Source of the DNA: Leclercia sp. 29361
GTDB lineage: Bacteria; Pseudomonadota; Gammaproteobacteria; Enterobacterales; Enterobacteriaceae
Reading direction: 5' to 3'
DNA: 64,000 nucleotides
Assembly: GCF_011290365.1 (NCBI RefSeq)
Contig: NZ_CP049786.1
Coordinates: 372,001 to 436,000, forward strand
Position numbers and translations under genes: made by a program. This document shows, in pieces, positions 54,988 through 64,000 of this stretch (positions are counted from its first letter, which is position 1; each line of letters begins with the position of its first letter). The notes under the pieces were generated by a model that saw only the letters and a program-made list of their open reading frames with translations, did not search any database and was not told the DNA's origin.

Positions 54988-55830
54988 GTGAACGACTGGC
55001 TTGAGCTGCGACAGCATGCAGATACGGGAATTGAAACCATTAAGGCGCACTTTGAAGGGCACGCCTACGATCCGCACTGGCACGACAGCTATCTGGTGGG
55101 GATCACCCTCAGCGGCACCCAGCAGTTCCATTGCCGCCGGGAGCGCCACCGTAGCCATCCGGGGGATGCGTTCCTGCTTGAACCAGGCGAGATCCACGAC
55201 GGCGACGCGCCGGTTGCGGGCGGCTTCACCTATCTGACGTTCTATCTCGACGAGCGCTGGCTCACTGACACCCTGCATGGCCTGTATGATTCCACGCCCG
55301 GCAGCTACTCCCTGCATTTTAAGCAAACCCTGACTCGCGAGCCGCAGCTGGTGCGCACCATTGGCGATACCTTTGCGACGCTGCACAATGACGAGATGAA
55401 GATCGTCCAGCAAAGCACGATGGATAATCTGCTGGCGCAGCTCACCTCCCACTGTCACTGGCGCAAAAAATTACCCTCACAGTTGCAGAGCGCGGCAGTG
55501 GCGCACCGGGCGCGGGACTATCTCTATGCCCATCTGGGCGACAATATTGGTCTCTCAGACATGGCCCGGGAGACCGGCACCGATCGCTTCACGCTCACCC
55601 GCTGCTTCAAGCGCGAGTTCCACCTGGCGCCCCATGCCTGGCTGATTCAGCTGCGGCTGGCGAAAGCGCGGCAGTTTCTGGCGCGCGGGGATCTGCCCGT
55701 GGACGTGGCGGCGGCGCTGGGGTTTGCCGACCAAAGCCATTTAGGCCGCTGGTTCCAGCGGGCTTACCGGATCACACCTGCCCACTACCGTCGGTTGTGC
55801 ACAAACCTTCCAGACGTTTCCAGAAAATAG
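54988..55830 (+). CDS. AraC-family regulator with an N-terminal cupin domain
   Basis: A 280-residue transcription factor. Cupin-like ligand domain (HWHDSYLVGITLSGTQQFHC, HPGDAFLLEPGEIHDG) followed by two helix-turn-helices (GLSDMARETGTDRFTLTRCF.., VDVAAALGFADQSHLGRWFQ). It starts at GTG 54988 with AGGGGG upstream. It lies 36 bp before the LysE-type exporter gene on the same strand and probably controls it, as is usual for such pairs. Core-like composition. Confidence 0.88.
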   Translation: MNDWLELRQHADTGIETIKAHFEGHAYDPHWHDSYLVGITLSGTQQFHCRRERHRSHPGDAFLLEPGEIHDGDAPVAGGFTYLTFYLDERWLTDTLHGLYDSTPGSYSLHFKQTLTREPQLVRTIGDTFATLHNDEMKIVQQSTMDNLLAQLTSHCHWRKKLPSQLQSAAVAHRARDYLYAHLGDNIGLSDMARETGTDRFTLTRCFKREFHLAPHAWLIQLRLAKARQFLARGDLPVDVAAALGFADQSHLGRWFQRAYRITPAHYRRLCTNLPDVSRK

Positions 55831-55866
55831 CGGCACTGTCAGGGCTCTTATAATAAGGAGTCACCT

Positions 55867-56457
55867 GTGAATCTGATGCCGTTTCTGTTGTTTGCTTTTG
55901 TTGCCTCGATAACGCCGGGGCCCACCAATATCCTTATTCTGACCAACAGCCAGCATTATGGGGTAAAGGCGACCCTACCTGCGCTGGTGAGCGCCTGCGT
56001 GGCGGCCAGCGCCATTGTGCTGATTTCGGGAGCCGGGGCGGGTGAGGTGCTGCGCCAGTATCCGCTGGTGCGGCAGGTGATGAGCTGGGCTGGCGTGCTG
56101 TGGTTAAGCTGGATGAGCTGGCAGCTGTTTTGTGCGCCCGCGGCAAACCTGTCCGGCGCAACGCATACCCACTTTACCGCGCGCGCGGCGGCGTTATTGC
56201 AGGTGATCAACCCTAAAACCTGGATGATGGCGCTGGCGGTGGTCAGCCTGTTTGCCCCGGCGGGAGAGCATGCGTTACGGGATATCGCCCTGATGGCGCT
56301 CTGGTTTCTGCTGATCTCCGTTGCCTGCCTGCTGTGTTGGGCATGGCTGGGGCAGGCGGTGAACAGGCTGTTTCGGACCGCGGCGGCGATGGTGCGTTTT
56401 CAGCGCCTGATGGCGCTGTGTCTCTTCATTTCTGCCTGGGCGGGGATGCTGGCTTAA
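55867..56457 (+). CDS. LysE/RhtB-family amino acid exporter
   Basis: A 196-residue inner-membrane protein with five to six helices. The family start is [24 protein letters not shown], including the conserved TPGP motif, and [11 protein letters not shown] appears mid-protein. GTG start at 55867 with AAGGAG upstream. Its last 4 bases overlap the end of the convergent tetR gene. Confidence 0.9.
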   Translation: MNLMPFLLFAFVASITPGPTNILILTNSQHYGVKATLPALVSACVAASAIVLISGAGAGEVLRQYPLVRQVMSWAGVLWLSWMSWQLFCAPAANLSGATHTHFTARAAALLQVINPKTWMMALAVVSLFAPAGEHALRDIALMALWFLLISVACLLCWAWLGQAVNRLFRTAAAMVRFQRLMALCLFISAWAGMLA

Positions 56458-57029
56458 GTCAGCGCCCCACCTTTGCGGCACTGCGCGAAGTGCAGAATAT
56501 CTTCCGCCAGACGCTGTGCCGTATCGACATCGGCCTGGCTGCGGTTCACCAGCATCCGGCTGAGGCACCCTTCCATGATCAGATCCATCTGCTTTGCCAC
56601 CATCGCCGGATCGTCCACTTCCAGCGTGGTCAGCAGCTCATGCGTAAAGTCATGCGAGGCGCGTTTTTGCTGGTCGGCAAGCTGGTGGATCGGGTGTCCC
56701 GGATCCGGGAAAAAGGTACAGGCGGCAATAAACAGGCAGCCCGGATAGCGATGATTACGCACGCATTCGGTAAGCGCAGAGTAGCGCGCCAGTAATTTTT
56801 GCTCTGCCGAAAGCTCGGTGTTGAGCATCAATTGTCTGCGCCAGGTATCAACCTGCTGGCTGAGATAGCGCAGAGAATCGTACAGCAGCGCCTCTTTATC
56901 GGGCCAGAAACGACGTAGTTCATCCAGAGGATAATTCACGCGCTCGGCAACCATCTCCAGCGAGGTGCTGGCTATCCCTTGAATTTCAAGCAATTGCAGG
57001 GTTGCGCCCAGAACATCTTCACGTTGCAC
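56454..57029 (-). CDS. yjdC: TetR-family regulator (YjdC-like)
   Basis: A 191-residue regulator upstream of the dsbD neighbourhood, as in E. coli. Helix-turn-helix [20 protein letters not shown], then [19 protein letters not shown]. The C-terminal part has [15 protein letters not shown]. It lies 47 bp after dsbD on the same strand. Confidence 0.88.
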   Translation of the reverse strand: MQREDVLGATLQLLEIQGIASTSLEMVAERVNYPLDELRRFWPDKEALLYDSLRYLSQQVDTWRRQLMLNTELSAEQKLLARYSALTECVRNHRYPGCLFIAACTFFPDPGHPIHQLADQQKRASHDFTHELLTTLEVDDPAMVAKQMDLIMEGCLSRMLVNRSQADVDTAQRLAEDILHFAQCRKGGALT

Positions 57030-57076
57030 GGTTTTCTCCTCCGTTTACTTTCGTACTTTCCCATCTGAAGTGTCGT

Positions 57077-58774
57077 TTACGGTTGGCGATCGCGCAAATG
57101 CGCACTGAACGATGCGGCATCCATAAAACCTGTCACTCGCTGTGCAGGCTGCTCTTCACCTTGTGCGTTGAAAAACAAGATAGTGGGCAGACCGAGCACA
57201 TTGAGCGCTTTTAGCAGGGCCTTATCCTGCGGGCCGTTCGCCGTAACGTTGGCCTGCAGCAGAACAGTATCTTTCAGGGCGTTTTGCACCTGCGGATCGC
57301 TGAAGGTGTATTTTTCGAACTCTTTGCAGGCGACGCACCAGTCGGCGTAGAGGTCGAGCATCACCGGTTTCCCCTCGGCTTTGGCCAGCGCCTGATGTAA
57401 CGCGTCGATATTTTCGATCGGCGTGAAATTCAGATGCGCCTGGCTTTGGGCGGCGGGGGCACCAAAGGCCCAGTCCTGCAGCGGTCGCACGCTGACCAGC
57501 GCGGCGGCCAGGAGCAGGATCTGCACCACCCGGATCCACGGCTTGCGGGCGTTTAAGCTGCTGATAAAGGCCCAGCCAAAGAAGGCGACGCCCAGCATCG
57601 CCCACAGACGAAGGCCCCAGACATCGCCGATCACCCGTTCAAGCAGGAACACCGGCAGCGCCAGAATAACAAAACCAAACGCGGTTTTTACCGTCTCCAT
57701 CCAGGGGCCGCTCTTCGGCAGCAGGCGGTTGCCAAATACCGTCACCAGCATCAGCGGCAGACCCATCCCGAGGGCGTAGAGATACAGCGTGCCGCCGCCG
57801 AGCCACATATTCCCGCTCTGGGCGATATAGAGCAGGATCGCGCTGAGCGGGGCGGTGGTGCAGGGCGAGCAGATCAGCCCGGCAATGGCCCCCATGGCAA
57901 ATACGCCGCCCACAGAGCCGCCCTGCTGGCGATTGCTCATCAGCGTTAAGCGGGTTTGCAGGGAGGAGGGCAGCTGAAGGCTGAACAGGCCAAACATCGA
58001 CAGCGCCAGCAGGATAAAGACCACCGACAGGCCGATAAGCACGTAAGGGTGCTGGAGCGCGGCCTGGAACTGCAGCCCGGCGGCCGCGACCACCAGCCCG
58101 AGCGCGGTATAGGTGAGCGCCATCCCCTGTATGTAGATAAATGCCAGCAGCAGCGCGCGGCCGGTGGAGAGTCGCTGTTGACCGCCGAGCACGATGCCGG
58201 AGATCAGCGGATACATGGGCAACACGCACGGCGTGAAGGCAATACCGATGCCGATCAACAACGCCCAGAAAGCGGAGAAGGGCAGTTCGCCTCCTGCGCT
58301 GGCCTTCTCCTCTGAGGGGAGAGGGGAAACCGCAGGGACGGCGGCCGCTTTCACTTCGCTGAGGGGAATAACTTTGGTTTCCGGCGGGTAGCAGAGACCG
58401 GCGTCGGCACAGCCTTGATAAGTCACCGTCAGGGTCGCGCCTTTATCCGCCTGCGCGACGGCGACGGGCACCGACAGCTGGCCCCGGTAGATTTCACTTT
58501 TGCCGTAGAATTCATCTTCGTGCGCCGCCCCGGCGGGCAGCTGAAGGGCGCCGACCTGCGCCTGAGCGGGCGTGATGCTAATCTGCTTGCGATAGAGGTA
58601 GTATCCCTCCTTCACATTCCAGTTGAGATTCAGTTCGTGTTGGTTTTGCTGAAAATCGAAGACAAAAGCCTGATCGGCAGGCGTAAAGTTCGAGCGGCCG
58701 GGTGCATCAAACAACCCGGCAAAGACTGACGTGCTGCACAGCAGCAGGATCAGCGTAAGGAAGCGTTGAGCCAT
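57077..58774 (-). CDS. dsbD: Thiol:disulphide interchange protein DsbD
   Basis: Carries electrons from cytosolic thioredoxin across the inner membrane to periplasmic DsbC, DsbG and CcmG. Signal peptide; N-terminal alpha domain with its Cys pair ([12 protein letters not shown]); eight-helix beta domain with TPCVLPMYP and [12 protein letters not shown]-terminal thioredoxin domain with [12 protein letters not shown]. At 565 residues it is full length. It overlaps cutA by 25 bp, as in E. coli. Confidence 0.96.
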   Translation of the reverse strand: MAQRFLTLILLLCSTSVFAGLFDAPGRSNFTPADQAFVFDFQQNQHELNLNWNVKEGYYLYRKQISITPAQAQVGALQLPAGAAHEDEFYGKSEIYRGQLSVPVAVAQADKGATLTVTYQGCADAGLCYPPETKVIPLSEVKAAAVPAVSPLPSEEKASAGGELPFSAFWALLIGIGIAFTPCVLPMYPLISGIVLGGQQRLSTGRALLLAFIYIQGMALTYTALGLVVAAAGLQFQAALQHPYVLIGLSVVFILLALSMFGLFSLQLPSSLQTRLTLMSNRQQGGSVGGVFAMGAIAGLICSPCTTAPLSAILLYIAQSGNMWLGGGTLYLYALGMGLPLMLVTVFGNRLLPKSGPWMETVKTAFGFVILALPVFLLERVIGDVWGLRLWAMLGVAFFGWAFISSLNARKPWIRVVQILLLAAALVSVRPLQDWAFGAPAAQSQAHLNFTPIENIDALHQALAKAEGKPVMLDLYADWCVACKEFEKYTFSDPQVQNALKDTVLLQANVTANGPQDKALLKALNVLGLPTILFFNAQGEEQPAQRVTGFMDAASFSAHLRDRQP

Positions 58775-59073
58775 GAGAGATAGTCGTTATCGCCGTGGAG
58801 CACTGGCAAAACCAGCAGTTCCGGTGTCTGGTAAGGATGATGGGATTTGAGGCAGTCGAGGAGCGCCTGCTGATGGGCCACGCTGGATTTAAGCAGCATC
58901 TGCACTTCGTACTCCTGTTCCAGCTTGCCTTCCCAGTAGTAGAGGGAGGTGGCGCCGGGGAGGATGGTCACGCAGGCTGCGAGCTTATCTGCCAGCACTT
59001 TGGCGGCAAGATCCTGAGCGGTAGCTTCATCGGGAGCGGTACACAGAACAACAACAGTGTCGGGCGTATTCAC
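58750..59073 (-). CDS. cutA: Divalent cation tolerance protein CutA
   Basis: A 107-residue trimeric ferredoxin-like protein ([53 protein letters not shown]). Linked genetically to copper tolerance in E. coli. First gene of the cutA-dsbD-yjdC unit. Confidence 0.95.
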   Translation of the reverse strand: MNTPDTVVVLCTAPDEATAQDLAAKVLADKLAACVTILPGATSLYYWEGKLEQEYEVQMLLKSSVAHQQALLDCLKSHHPYQTPELLVLPVLHGDNDYLSWLNASLR

Positions 59074-59137
59074 AAGTCGACCTCGGTATCGCGAAAAAAA
59101 TCACTATATCACGACCGGCTGCTGCTCATTAATGAAT

Positions 59138-59156
59138 CGGGCCGCTAAGCGGCCCG
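59138..59156. terminator. Palindrome between dcuA and cutA
   Basis: 9-bp stem CGGGCCGCT / AGCGGCCCG with a single-base loop, between the dcuA stop and the cutA start. Probably ends dcuA transcription. Confidence 0.6.
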
Positions 59157-59186
59157 ACTTTAACTCTTTTTACAACCAAAAGCGGT

Positions 59187-60488
59187 TTACAGCACAATCC
59201 CGCCGATGATGAAGCCAAGGACCACGCACAGGGTAATGGCAATCACGCCCGGGATCAGGAAGGCGTGGTTAAACACGTACTTACCGATACGGGTGGAGCC
59301 GGTGTCATCCATCTCAACCGCAGCCAGCAGGGTCGGGTAGGTTGGCAGCACGAACAGCGCGGAAACCGCAGCAAATGAGGCAATCGCCGTCAGCGGAGAG
59401 ACGCCCAGCATCAGGGCCGCAGGCATCAGCGCCTTGGTGGTCGCCGCCTGGGAGTAGAGCAGGGTCGCGGCAAAGAACAGCACCACCGCCAGCAGCCACG
59501 GATAGTTATGCAGCAGATCGCCGGCGACGGTCTGGATATCGGTGATATGGGCTTTGACGAAGGTGTCGCCCAGCCAGGCCACACCCAGTACGCACACGCA
59601 GGCGCTCATACCGGATTTAAAGGTGCTGGCGTTGAGCACTTCGCTGGTGTCGATTTTACAGGTGATGCTAATCAGCGTGGCGATGGTCAGCATGAACACC
59701 ACGATCGCTTCGTTACGCGGCAGGACCGGGTTCTGAATCAGCCCTACGGTATCGCTGATGGCGGTGGCGTAGAACATCACCGCGATAATCCCGATCAGGA
59801 ACAGCAGCACGGAGCGTTTAGCGTGTGGCTTCAGGACAAAGGCCTGGCTGCCGCGCAGCTTCACTTCGCCTTTCGCCAGACGTTCCTGATAGACCGGATC
59901 GTCTTTCAGCTCGGCGCCAAGGAAGTTACAGAATACCGCGGTGATCATCACCGCAATCAGGGTGACCGGAATACAGATCGACAGCAGCGTCAGGTAGCTC
60001 ACGCCCATCGGCTCCAGAATACCGGCAAAGAACACCACCGCCGCGGAAATCGGCGAGGCGGTGATGGCAATCTGTGACGCGACAACGGCGATGGAGAGCG
60101 GACGGGATGGACGGATGCCCTGCTCTTTCGCCACTTCGGTAATCACCGGCAGGGTGGAGAACGCGGTATGGCCGGTCCCGGCCAGAATGGTCATAAACCA
60201 GGTGACCAGCGGCGCAAGGAAGGTAATGTATTTCGGATGGCGGCGCAGCATACGCTCCGCCAGGCTCACCAGGTAGTCCATACCCCCCGCAACCTGCATG
60301 GCGGCGATAGCGGCGATAACCGCCATGATGATCTCAATAACGTCGAACGGAATAGCGCCGGGTTTAATTTGAAAAAAGAGAGTAAGTACAAGTACGCCAA
60401 GACCACCGGCGAAACCGATGCCAATCCCCCCGAGCCTTGCCCCTAAGTATATCGCCAACAGGACGACGACGAGTTCTGCTCCAAACAT
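59187..60488 (-). CDS. dcuA: Anaerobic C4-dicarboxylate transporter DcuA
   Basis: Inner-membrane aspartate/fumarate:succinate antiporter, 433 residues, 10-12 hydrophobic helices, starting MFGAELVVVLLAIYLGARLG. It is downstream of aspA on the same strand, which supplies fumarate from aspartate. Confidence 0.96.
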   Translation of the reverse strand: MFGAELVVVLLAIYLGARLGGIGIGFAGGLGVLVLTLFFQIKPGAIPFDVIEIIMAVIAAIAAMQVAGGMDYLVSLAERMLRRHPKYITFLAPLVTWFMTILAGTGHTAFSTLPVITEVAKEQGIRPSRPLSIAVVASQIAITASPISAAVVFFAGILEPMGVSYLTLLSICIPVTLIAVMITAVFCNFLGAELKDDPVYQERLAKGEVKLRGSQAFVLKPHAKRSVLLFLIGIIAVMFYATAISDTVGLIQNPVLPRNEAIVVFMLTIATLISITCKIDTSEVLNASTFKSGMSACVCVLGVAWLGDTFVKAHITDIQTVAGDLLHNYPWLLAVVLFFAATLLYSQAATTKALMPAALMLGVSPLTAIASFAAVSALFVLPTYPTLLAAVEMDDTGSTRIGKYVFNHAFLIPGVIAITLCVVLGFIIGGIVL

Positions 60489-60557
60489 GAGTGCCTACCT
60501 TGCTTATTAACAAGTTGATATTGAATTGTTGTGTTTTGGTAACGCCTAAAAACAAAA

Positions 60558-60581
60558 AAGGCACGTCAAGTGACGTGCCTT
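60558..60581 (-). terminator. Terminator after aspA
   Basis: Stem AAGGCACGTCA / TGACGTGCCTT, followed on the minus strand by a T-rich run. It lies 21 bp after the aspA stop and may partly separate dcuA from aspA. Confidence 0.85.
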
Positions 60582-60602
60582 CATGAAGTTTAACCTGAAC
60601 TG

Positions 60603-62039
60603 TTATTGTTCACTTTCATCCGTGTATCTTTTTGCTTTATAGGCCGGGTGCATTAGGTTCTGAGCCGAGAAGATATCATCCAGCTCGGCTTCTGTCAGCA
60701 AGCCACGCTCAAGTACGACCTCTCGCACGCTCTTCCCGGTTTCGGCGCAGATTTTACCGACGATATCACCGTTGTGGTGACCGATGAACGGGTTGAGGTA
60801 GGTGACGATGCCGATGGAGTTATAGACGTAGCTTTCACATACCGCTTTGTTGGCGGTGATGCCGTTGATGCATTTCTCCAGCAGGTTGTAGCAGGCGTTG
60901 GTCAGAATGTGAATCGACTCAAACATCGCCTGGCCAATCACCGGCTCCATCACGTTCAGCTGCAGCTGACCCGCTTCTGAAGCCATGGTGACGGTAATGT
61001 CGTTCCCGATGACTTTGAAGCACACCTGGTTTACTACTTCTGGCACTACCGGGTTCACTTTGGCTGGCATGATAGACGAGCCCGCCTGCAGTTCCGGCAG
61101 GTTGATTTCGTTCAGACCCGCACGTGGACCTGAAGAGAGCAGGCGCAGGTCGTTACAGATTTTGGAGAGCTTCACCGCCAGACGTTTCAGCGCGCTGTGC
61201 ACCATCACGTAAGCGCCGCAGTCGGAGGTCGCTTCGATCAGATCTTCTGCCGGTACAACCGCCAGGTTGGAGACTTCGGCCAGCTTCTGCACCGCCAGCT
61301 GCTGATAGCCATCCGGGGTGTTCAGACGTGTACCAATGGCCGTTGCGCCGAGGTTTACCTCCAGCAGCAGTTCAGAGGTGCGCATCAGGTTGCGGGTTTC
61401 TTCGTTCAGCAGCACGTTAAACGCGTGGAACTCCTGGCCGAGGGTCATCGGCACCGCGTCCTGCAGCTGGGTGCGGCCCATTTTCAGGATATCCTGGAAT
61501 TCGACAGCTTTGTTCTGGAAGCCTTCGCCCAGCTGGTTAATGGCATCCACCAGCTTCACCACCGAGGCGTAGACGGCGATACGGAAACCGGTCGGGTAGG
61601 CGTCGTTGGTAGACTGGCATTTATTGACGTGATCGTTCGGGTTCAGGTACTGGTACTCACCTTTCTGGTGGCCCATCAGCTCGAGGCCGATGTTGGCCAG
61701 TACCTCGTTGGTATTCATGTTCACCGATGTACCCGCGCCGCCCTGATAGACGTCGACCGGGAATTGATCCATGCACTTGCCGTTGTTCAGCACTTCATCG
61801 CAGGCGGCGATAATAGTATTGGCGATGCTTTTCGGAATGGTTTGCAGCTCTTTGTTTGCCATAGCTGCGGCTTTCTTCACCATCACCATGCCACGCACAA
61901 ACTCAGGGATGTCGCTGATTTTGCTGTTGCTGATGTAGAAGTTTTCAATCGCTCTCAGAGTGTGAACACCATAGTAGGCATCCGCTGGAACTTCCCTGGT
62001 ACCCAACAAGTCTTCTTCGATACGAATGTTGTTTAACAT
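60603..62039 (-). CDS. aspA: Aspartate ammonia-lyase (aspartase)
   Basis: Converts L-aspartate to fumarate and ammonia. 478 residues from ATG 62039 ([20 protein letters not shown]); the longer frame to 62090 is not used. Signature [19 protein letters not shown] is present. Confidence 0.96.
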   Translation of the reverse strand: MLNNIRIEEDLLGTREVPADAYYGVHTLRAIENFYISNSKISDIPEFVRGMVMVKKAAAMANKELQTIPKSIANTIIAACDEVLNNGKCMDQFPVDVYQGGAGTSVNMNTNEVLANIGLELMGHQKGEYQYLNPNDHVNKCQSTNDAYPTGFRIAVYASVVKLVDAINQLGEGFQNKAVEFQDILKMGRTQLQDAVPMTLGQEFHAFNVLLNEETRNLMRTSELLLEVNLGATAIGTRLNTPDGYQQLAVQKLAEVSNLAVVPAEDLIEATSDCGAYVMVHSALKRLAVKLSKICNDLRLLSSGPRAGLNEINLPELQAGSSIMPAKVNPVVPEVVNQVCFKVIGNDITVTMASEAGQLQLNVMEPVIGQAMFESIHILTNACYNLLEKCINGITANKAVCESYVYNSIGIVTYLNPFIGHHNGDIVGKICAETGKSVREVVLERGLLTEAELDDIFSAQNLMHPAYKAKRYTDESEQ

Positions 62040-62375
62040 GTGAACCTTCTTTTCAAGCTGCCGATTGATTGTACTAAACACACAGTACATCTGTGGTTAT
62101 GTCTATTTTCTGACCGACGATTATCCCCTGAATCGGCCAGATACCCGGAATGATATGCTGATGATAGCGAAATGCCGTAACCTGGATCACTTATTATGGA
62201 CCCTGTTACATGATATTTATCAATCTGTGAAATGAATCACCGCTTGAATATTTCCAGAAAAAATATCCGTGCAAACCGATTGAATTTTGACTAACCGCCT
62301 CCATTTCTTACAGACGCGAATCGCAAATTGATACCGACAGGGGCCTTAACGGCGTCTGCCACACAGGAGAAGCCA

Positions 62376-62846
62376 GTGCGCTGGATACCGTTAGCTGCAA
62401 TCTTTCTCTATGTTTACATAGAGATTTCTATTTTTATTCAGGTCGCCCATGTGCTTGGCGTCCTGCTGACGCTGATCCTGGTGATTTTCACTTCGGTCAT
62501 TGGCATGTCGCTGGTGCGCAATCAGGGTTTCAAAAACTTCCTGTTAATGCAGCAGAAGATGGCTGCTGGCGAGAGCCCGGCGGCAGAGATGATCAAAAGC
62601 GTATCGCTGATTATTGGCGGTATCTTGCTGATTATTCCTGGGTTTTTCACCGACTTCCTCGGCTTGCTGCTGCTCTTCCCGCCAGTGCAAAAACTCCTGA
62701 CGCTGAAACTGATGCCGCATTTACGTTTTAACCGGATGCCGGGGGGTGGATTCACTACTGGCCCAGGTAACGGAGAGACGTTTGACGGGGAGTATCAGCG
62801 TAAGGATGACCAGCGCGACCGTCTGGATCATAAAGACGATCGTTAA
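62376..62846 (+). CDS. fxsA: FxsA, suppressor of F exclusion of phage T7
   Basis: A 156-residue inner-membrane protein (FLYVYIEISIFIQVAHVLGV, PGFFTDFLGLLLL, C-terminal FDGEYQRKDDQRDRLDHKDD). Overproduction in E. coli relieves F-mediated exclusion of T7. GTG 62376 matches the E. coli start (MRW..) and has AGGAGAA upstream. Confidence 0.93.
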   Translation: MRWIPLAAIFLYVYIEISIFIQVAHVLGVLLTLILVIFTSVIGMSLVRNQGFKNFLLMQQKMAAGESPAAEMIKSVSLIIGGILLIIPGFFTDFLGLLLLFPPVQKLLTLKLMPHLRFNRMPGGGFTTGPGNGETFDGEYQRKDDQRDRLDHKDDR

Positions 62847-62850
62847 CAGG

Positions 62851-62921
62851 AGTTGCCCGGCGGCGCTGCGCTTGCCGGGCCTACGAAACCGTAGCCCGGA
62901 TAAGCACAGCGCCATCCGGCA
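62851..62921. repeat. REP/BIME element
   Basis: Two facing palindromic units: GTTGCCCGGCGGCGCTGCGC..TTGCCGGGCCTACG and GTAGCCCGGATAAGCACAGC..GCCATCCGGC, the usual enterobacterial REP pair, located between convergent fxsA and yjeH. Confidence 0.9.
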
Positions 62922-62922
62922 G

Positions 62923-63999
62923 TCAGATGGCACCACGCTTAGGCAACAACAGCCACAGCCCCGCCAGCATCAGAATGGCGTACAGACTCTTCCATCCCAC
63001 CATCGCCAGCAGCAGTAAACAGAGCACCCCACCGACAACGGCCAGCGCTTTATAGCGGCCTTTCAGCAGTCGACATCCCGCCAGCATGCACAGCAGATAG
63101 ATCATGATGAAGATGCCGTTGGCATAGACGATTAGCGCATCGAGATTGATATCCAGCCAGTAGATCGCCAGCGTGCTTAACACGCAGCAGCCCAGCACCG
63201 CATTCAGGGCGTTCAGGGGTAACTGACGTCTGGACAGACGTGCGAGGCGGCTTTCGGGTTTATACAGTGCCTGGGACCACACCAGTCGGGCAAAGCTCTG
63301 GATGTAAATATTCAGGCTGGCGAAGCAGGCGAGATAGCCAATGACGCAGGCGACCCACAGCGCCTTCACACCAAACAGCTGCACCACAATGCCCGGCAGC
63401 GAGGCCGCGGCTGCCATATCGGCCCCATAGGCGGTGAAGCGAAGGACCAGTACGGTACAGGCCCAGTAGACCGTGCCCGCCAGCAGCAGGCCGATCATCA
63501 ACGCCCGCGGGAAATCGCGTTCCGGCTGTTTAAACTCCGATGCCAGGTGCGCAAAGGCCTCCAGGCCGACAAAACACCAGAACATGACGGAAAGAGCAGC
63601 AAAAAGCTGCGAATGGTCGATATCGCTTATCGCCGGGAAGGGGATCTCTGTGACCTGAATATCGCCCGCCCACCAGATGGCGGCAATCAGCGCTACGATT
63701 AGCACCGCCACCAGGGTTTGCAGGTTAGCGCTGGAGCTGGCCCCGCGTGAGCCGACCCACCAGACAATCGCCAGCGTACCCAGCTCGGCCAGCAACAGCT
63801 GCGCATCATGCCAGCCAAACAGCGCCTGGCCAAAACCTGTCGCAATATGCAGGGCGGCAGGCAAGCCCACCGGGATCACGGAGAGGAATAACCAGCCGGT
63901 GACGCGCTGCAGGCGTGGGCCAAACGCCATCCCGACAAAATGCGCTACCCCACCGGCACTCGGGAAGTGCCGCCCGAGAATGGCAAATACAATCGCCAC
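62923..63999 (-). CDS. yjeH: Amino acid exporter YjeH, partial (start outside the window)
   Basis: APC-superfamily transporter that exports methionine and branched-chain amino acids in E. coli. The 358 visible residues (FAILGRHFPSAGGVAHFVGM, MFWCFVGLEAFAHLASEFKQ, ending LWLLLPKRGAI) correspond to the E. coli protein from about residue 55 to its end. The 5' end runs off the right edge. Confidence 0.94.
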   Translation of the reverse strand: MAIVFAILGRHFPSAGGVAHFVGMAFGPRLQRVTGWLFLSVIPVGLPAALHIATGFGQALFGWHDAQLLLAELGTLAIVWWVGSRGASSSANLQTLVAVLIVALIAAIWWAGDIQVTEIPFPAISDIDHSQLFAALSVMFWCFVGLEAFAHLASEFKQPERDFPRALMIGLLLAGTVYWACTVLVLRFTAYGADMAAAASLPGIVVQLFGVKALWVACVIGYLACFASLNIYIQSFARLVWSQALYKPESRLARLSRRQLPLNALNAVLGCCVLSTLAIYWLDINLDALIVYANGIFIMIYLLCMLAGCRLLKGRYKALAVVGGVLCLLLLAMVGWKSLYAILMLAGLWLLLPKRGAI

Positions 64000-64000
64000 C

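Noticed and set aside
54838..55458. 206-codon minus-strand frame opposite the AraC-family gene
   Set aside because: The plus-strand frame has clear cupin and AraC motifs and a ribosome-binding site; the opposite frame is a high-GC shadow.
59508..60077. 189-codon plus-strand frame opposite dcuA
   Set aside because: dcuA is unmistakable on the minus strand; the plus-strand product is His/Gln-rich shadow sequence.
61197..62036. 279-codon plus-strand frame opposite aspA
   Set aside because: Antisense of a conserved aspartase gene in high-GC sequence; no start signals.

Overview
The window is an enterobacterial chromosome segment (Enterobacter/Citrobacter/Klebsiella-like). The right quarter (about 54.7-64 kb) is conserved core in the E. 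coli pheU-yjdC-dsbD-cutA-dcuA-aspA-fxsA-yjeH order, with a REP element after fxsA. Everything to the left of the tRNA-Phe gene (54740-54815) looks like an island inserted at the tRNA 3' end: a P4-type integrase lies next to it, the base composition is patchy, and there are many transposase genes and relics. The far end of the island lies outside the window.

Island layout, left to right. (1) A complete tripartite RND pump (76-5950), then a CopZ-like chaperone behind a MerR-type promoter. (2) A decayed IS3 relic, then a MipA-like outer-membrane protein divergent from a two-component system and a second RND pump (8.1-15.1 kb), linked by matching 11-bp response-regulator boxes. (3) A fluoride-resistance operon on the minus strand (19.9-15.3 kb) headed by a fluoride riboswitch: family II pyrophosphatase, universal stress protein and enolase are intact. 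Its distal genes are decaying: a gpmA-like gene, crcB (25-bp duplication) and a P-type ATPase fragment. (4) A Tn3-family relic, an unknown small gene, two nearly identical BhsA-like secreted peptides, a peptide deformylase paralogue, a MerA/Lpd-like flavoenzyme and its TetR regulator. (5) IS3- and IS630-family elements. (6) A dense metal-resistance block (28.1-42.1 kb): SmtB-like sensor with CDF exporter, CopA-like ATPase with CueR-like regulator, PbrR/CadR-like regulator divergent from a Zn/Cd/Pb ATPase, a SoxS-like regulator overlapping a CsoR/RcnR-like protein, an LpxC paralogue, a second CueR-like regulator, and a 1150-residue molybdopterin oxidoreductase fused to a flavin reductase and a ferredoxin. 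(7) A defective IS5-family element that truncates a second deformylase-like gene, an OprD-like porin and two more small secreted proteins. (8) An IS21-family element. (9) A defence segment next to the integrase: a nuclease with a ubiquitin-like C-terminal domain, a Kiwa (KwaA/KwaB) pair and a DUF6530-like protein.

Two themes join the parts. First, besides pumping toxic ions out, the island carries spare copies of essential housekeeping enzymes that such ions could poison: enolase, pyrophosphatase and phosphoglycerate mutase for fluoride, and peptide deformylase and LpxC for metals. Second, at least six scattered transcription units have nearly the same MerR-family promoter (TTGACC, 19-bp spacer, TTTAAT or close), resembling PbrR/CadR targets, with a related 20-bp-spacer version before the cadA-like ATPase. 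This suggests one metal-responsive regulon including an LPS enzyme, a porin and small periplasmic proteins. These links are inferred from sequence only.
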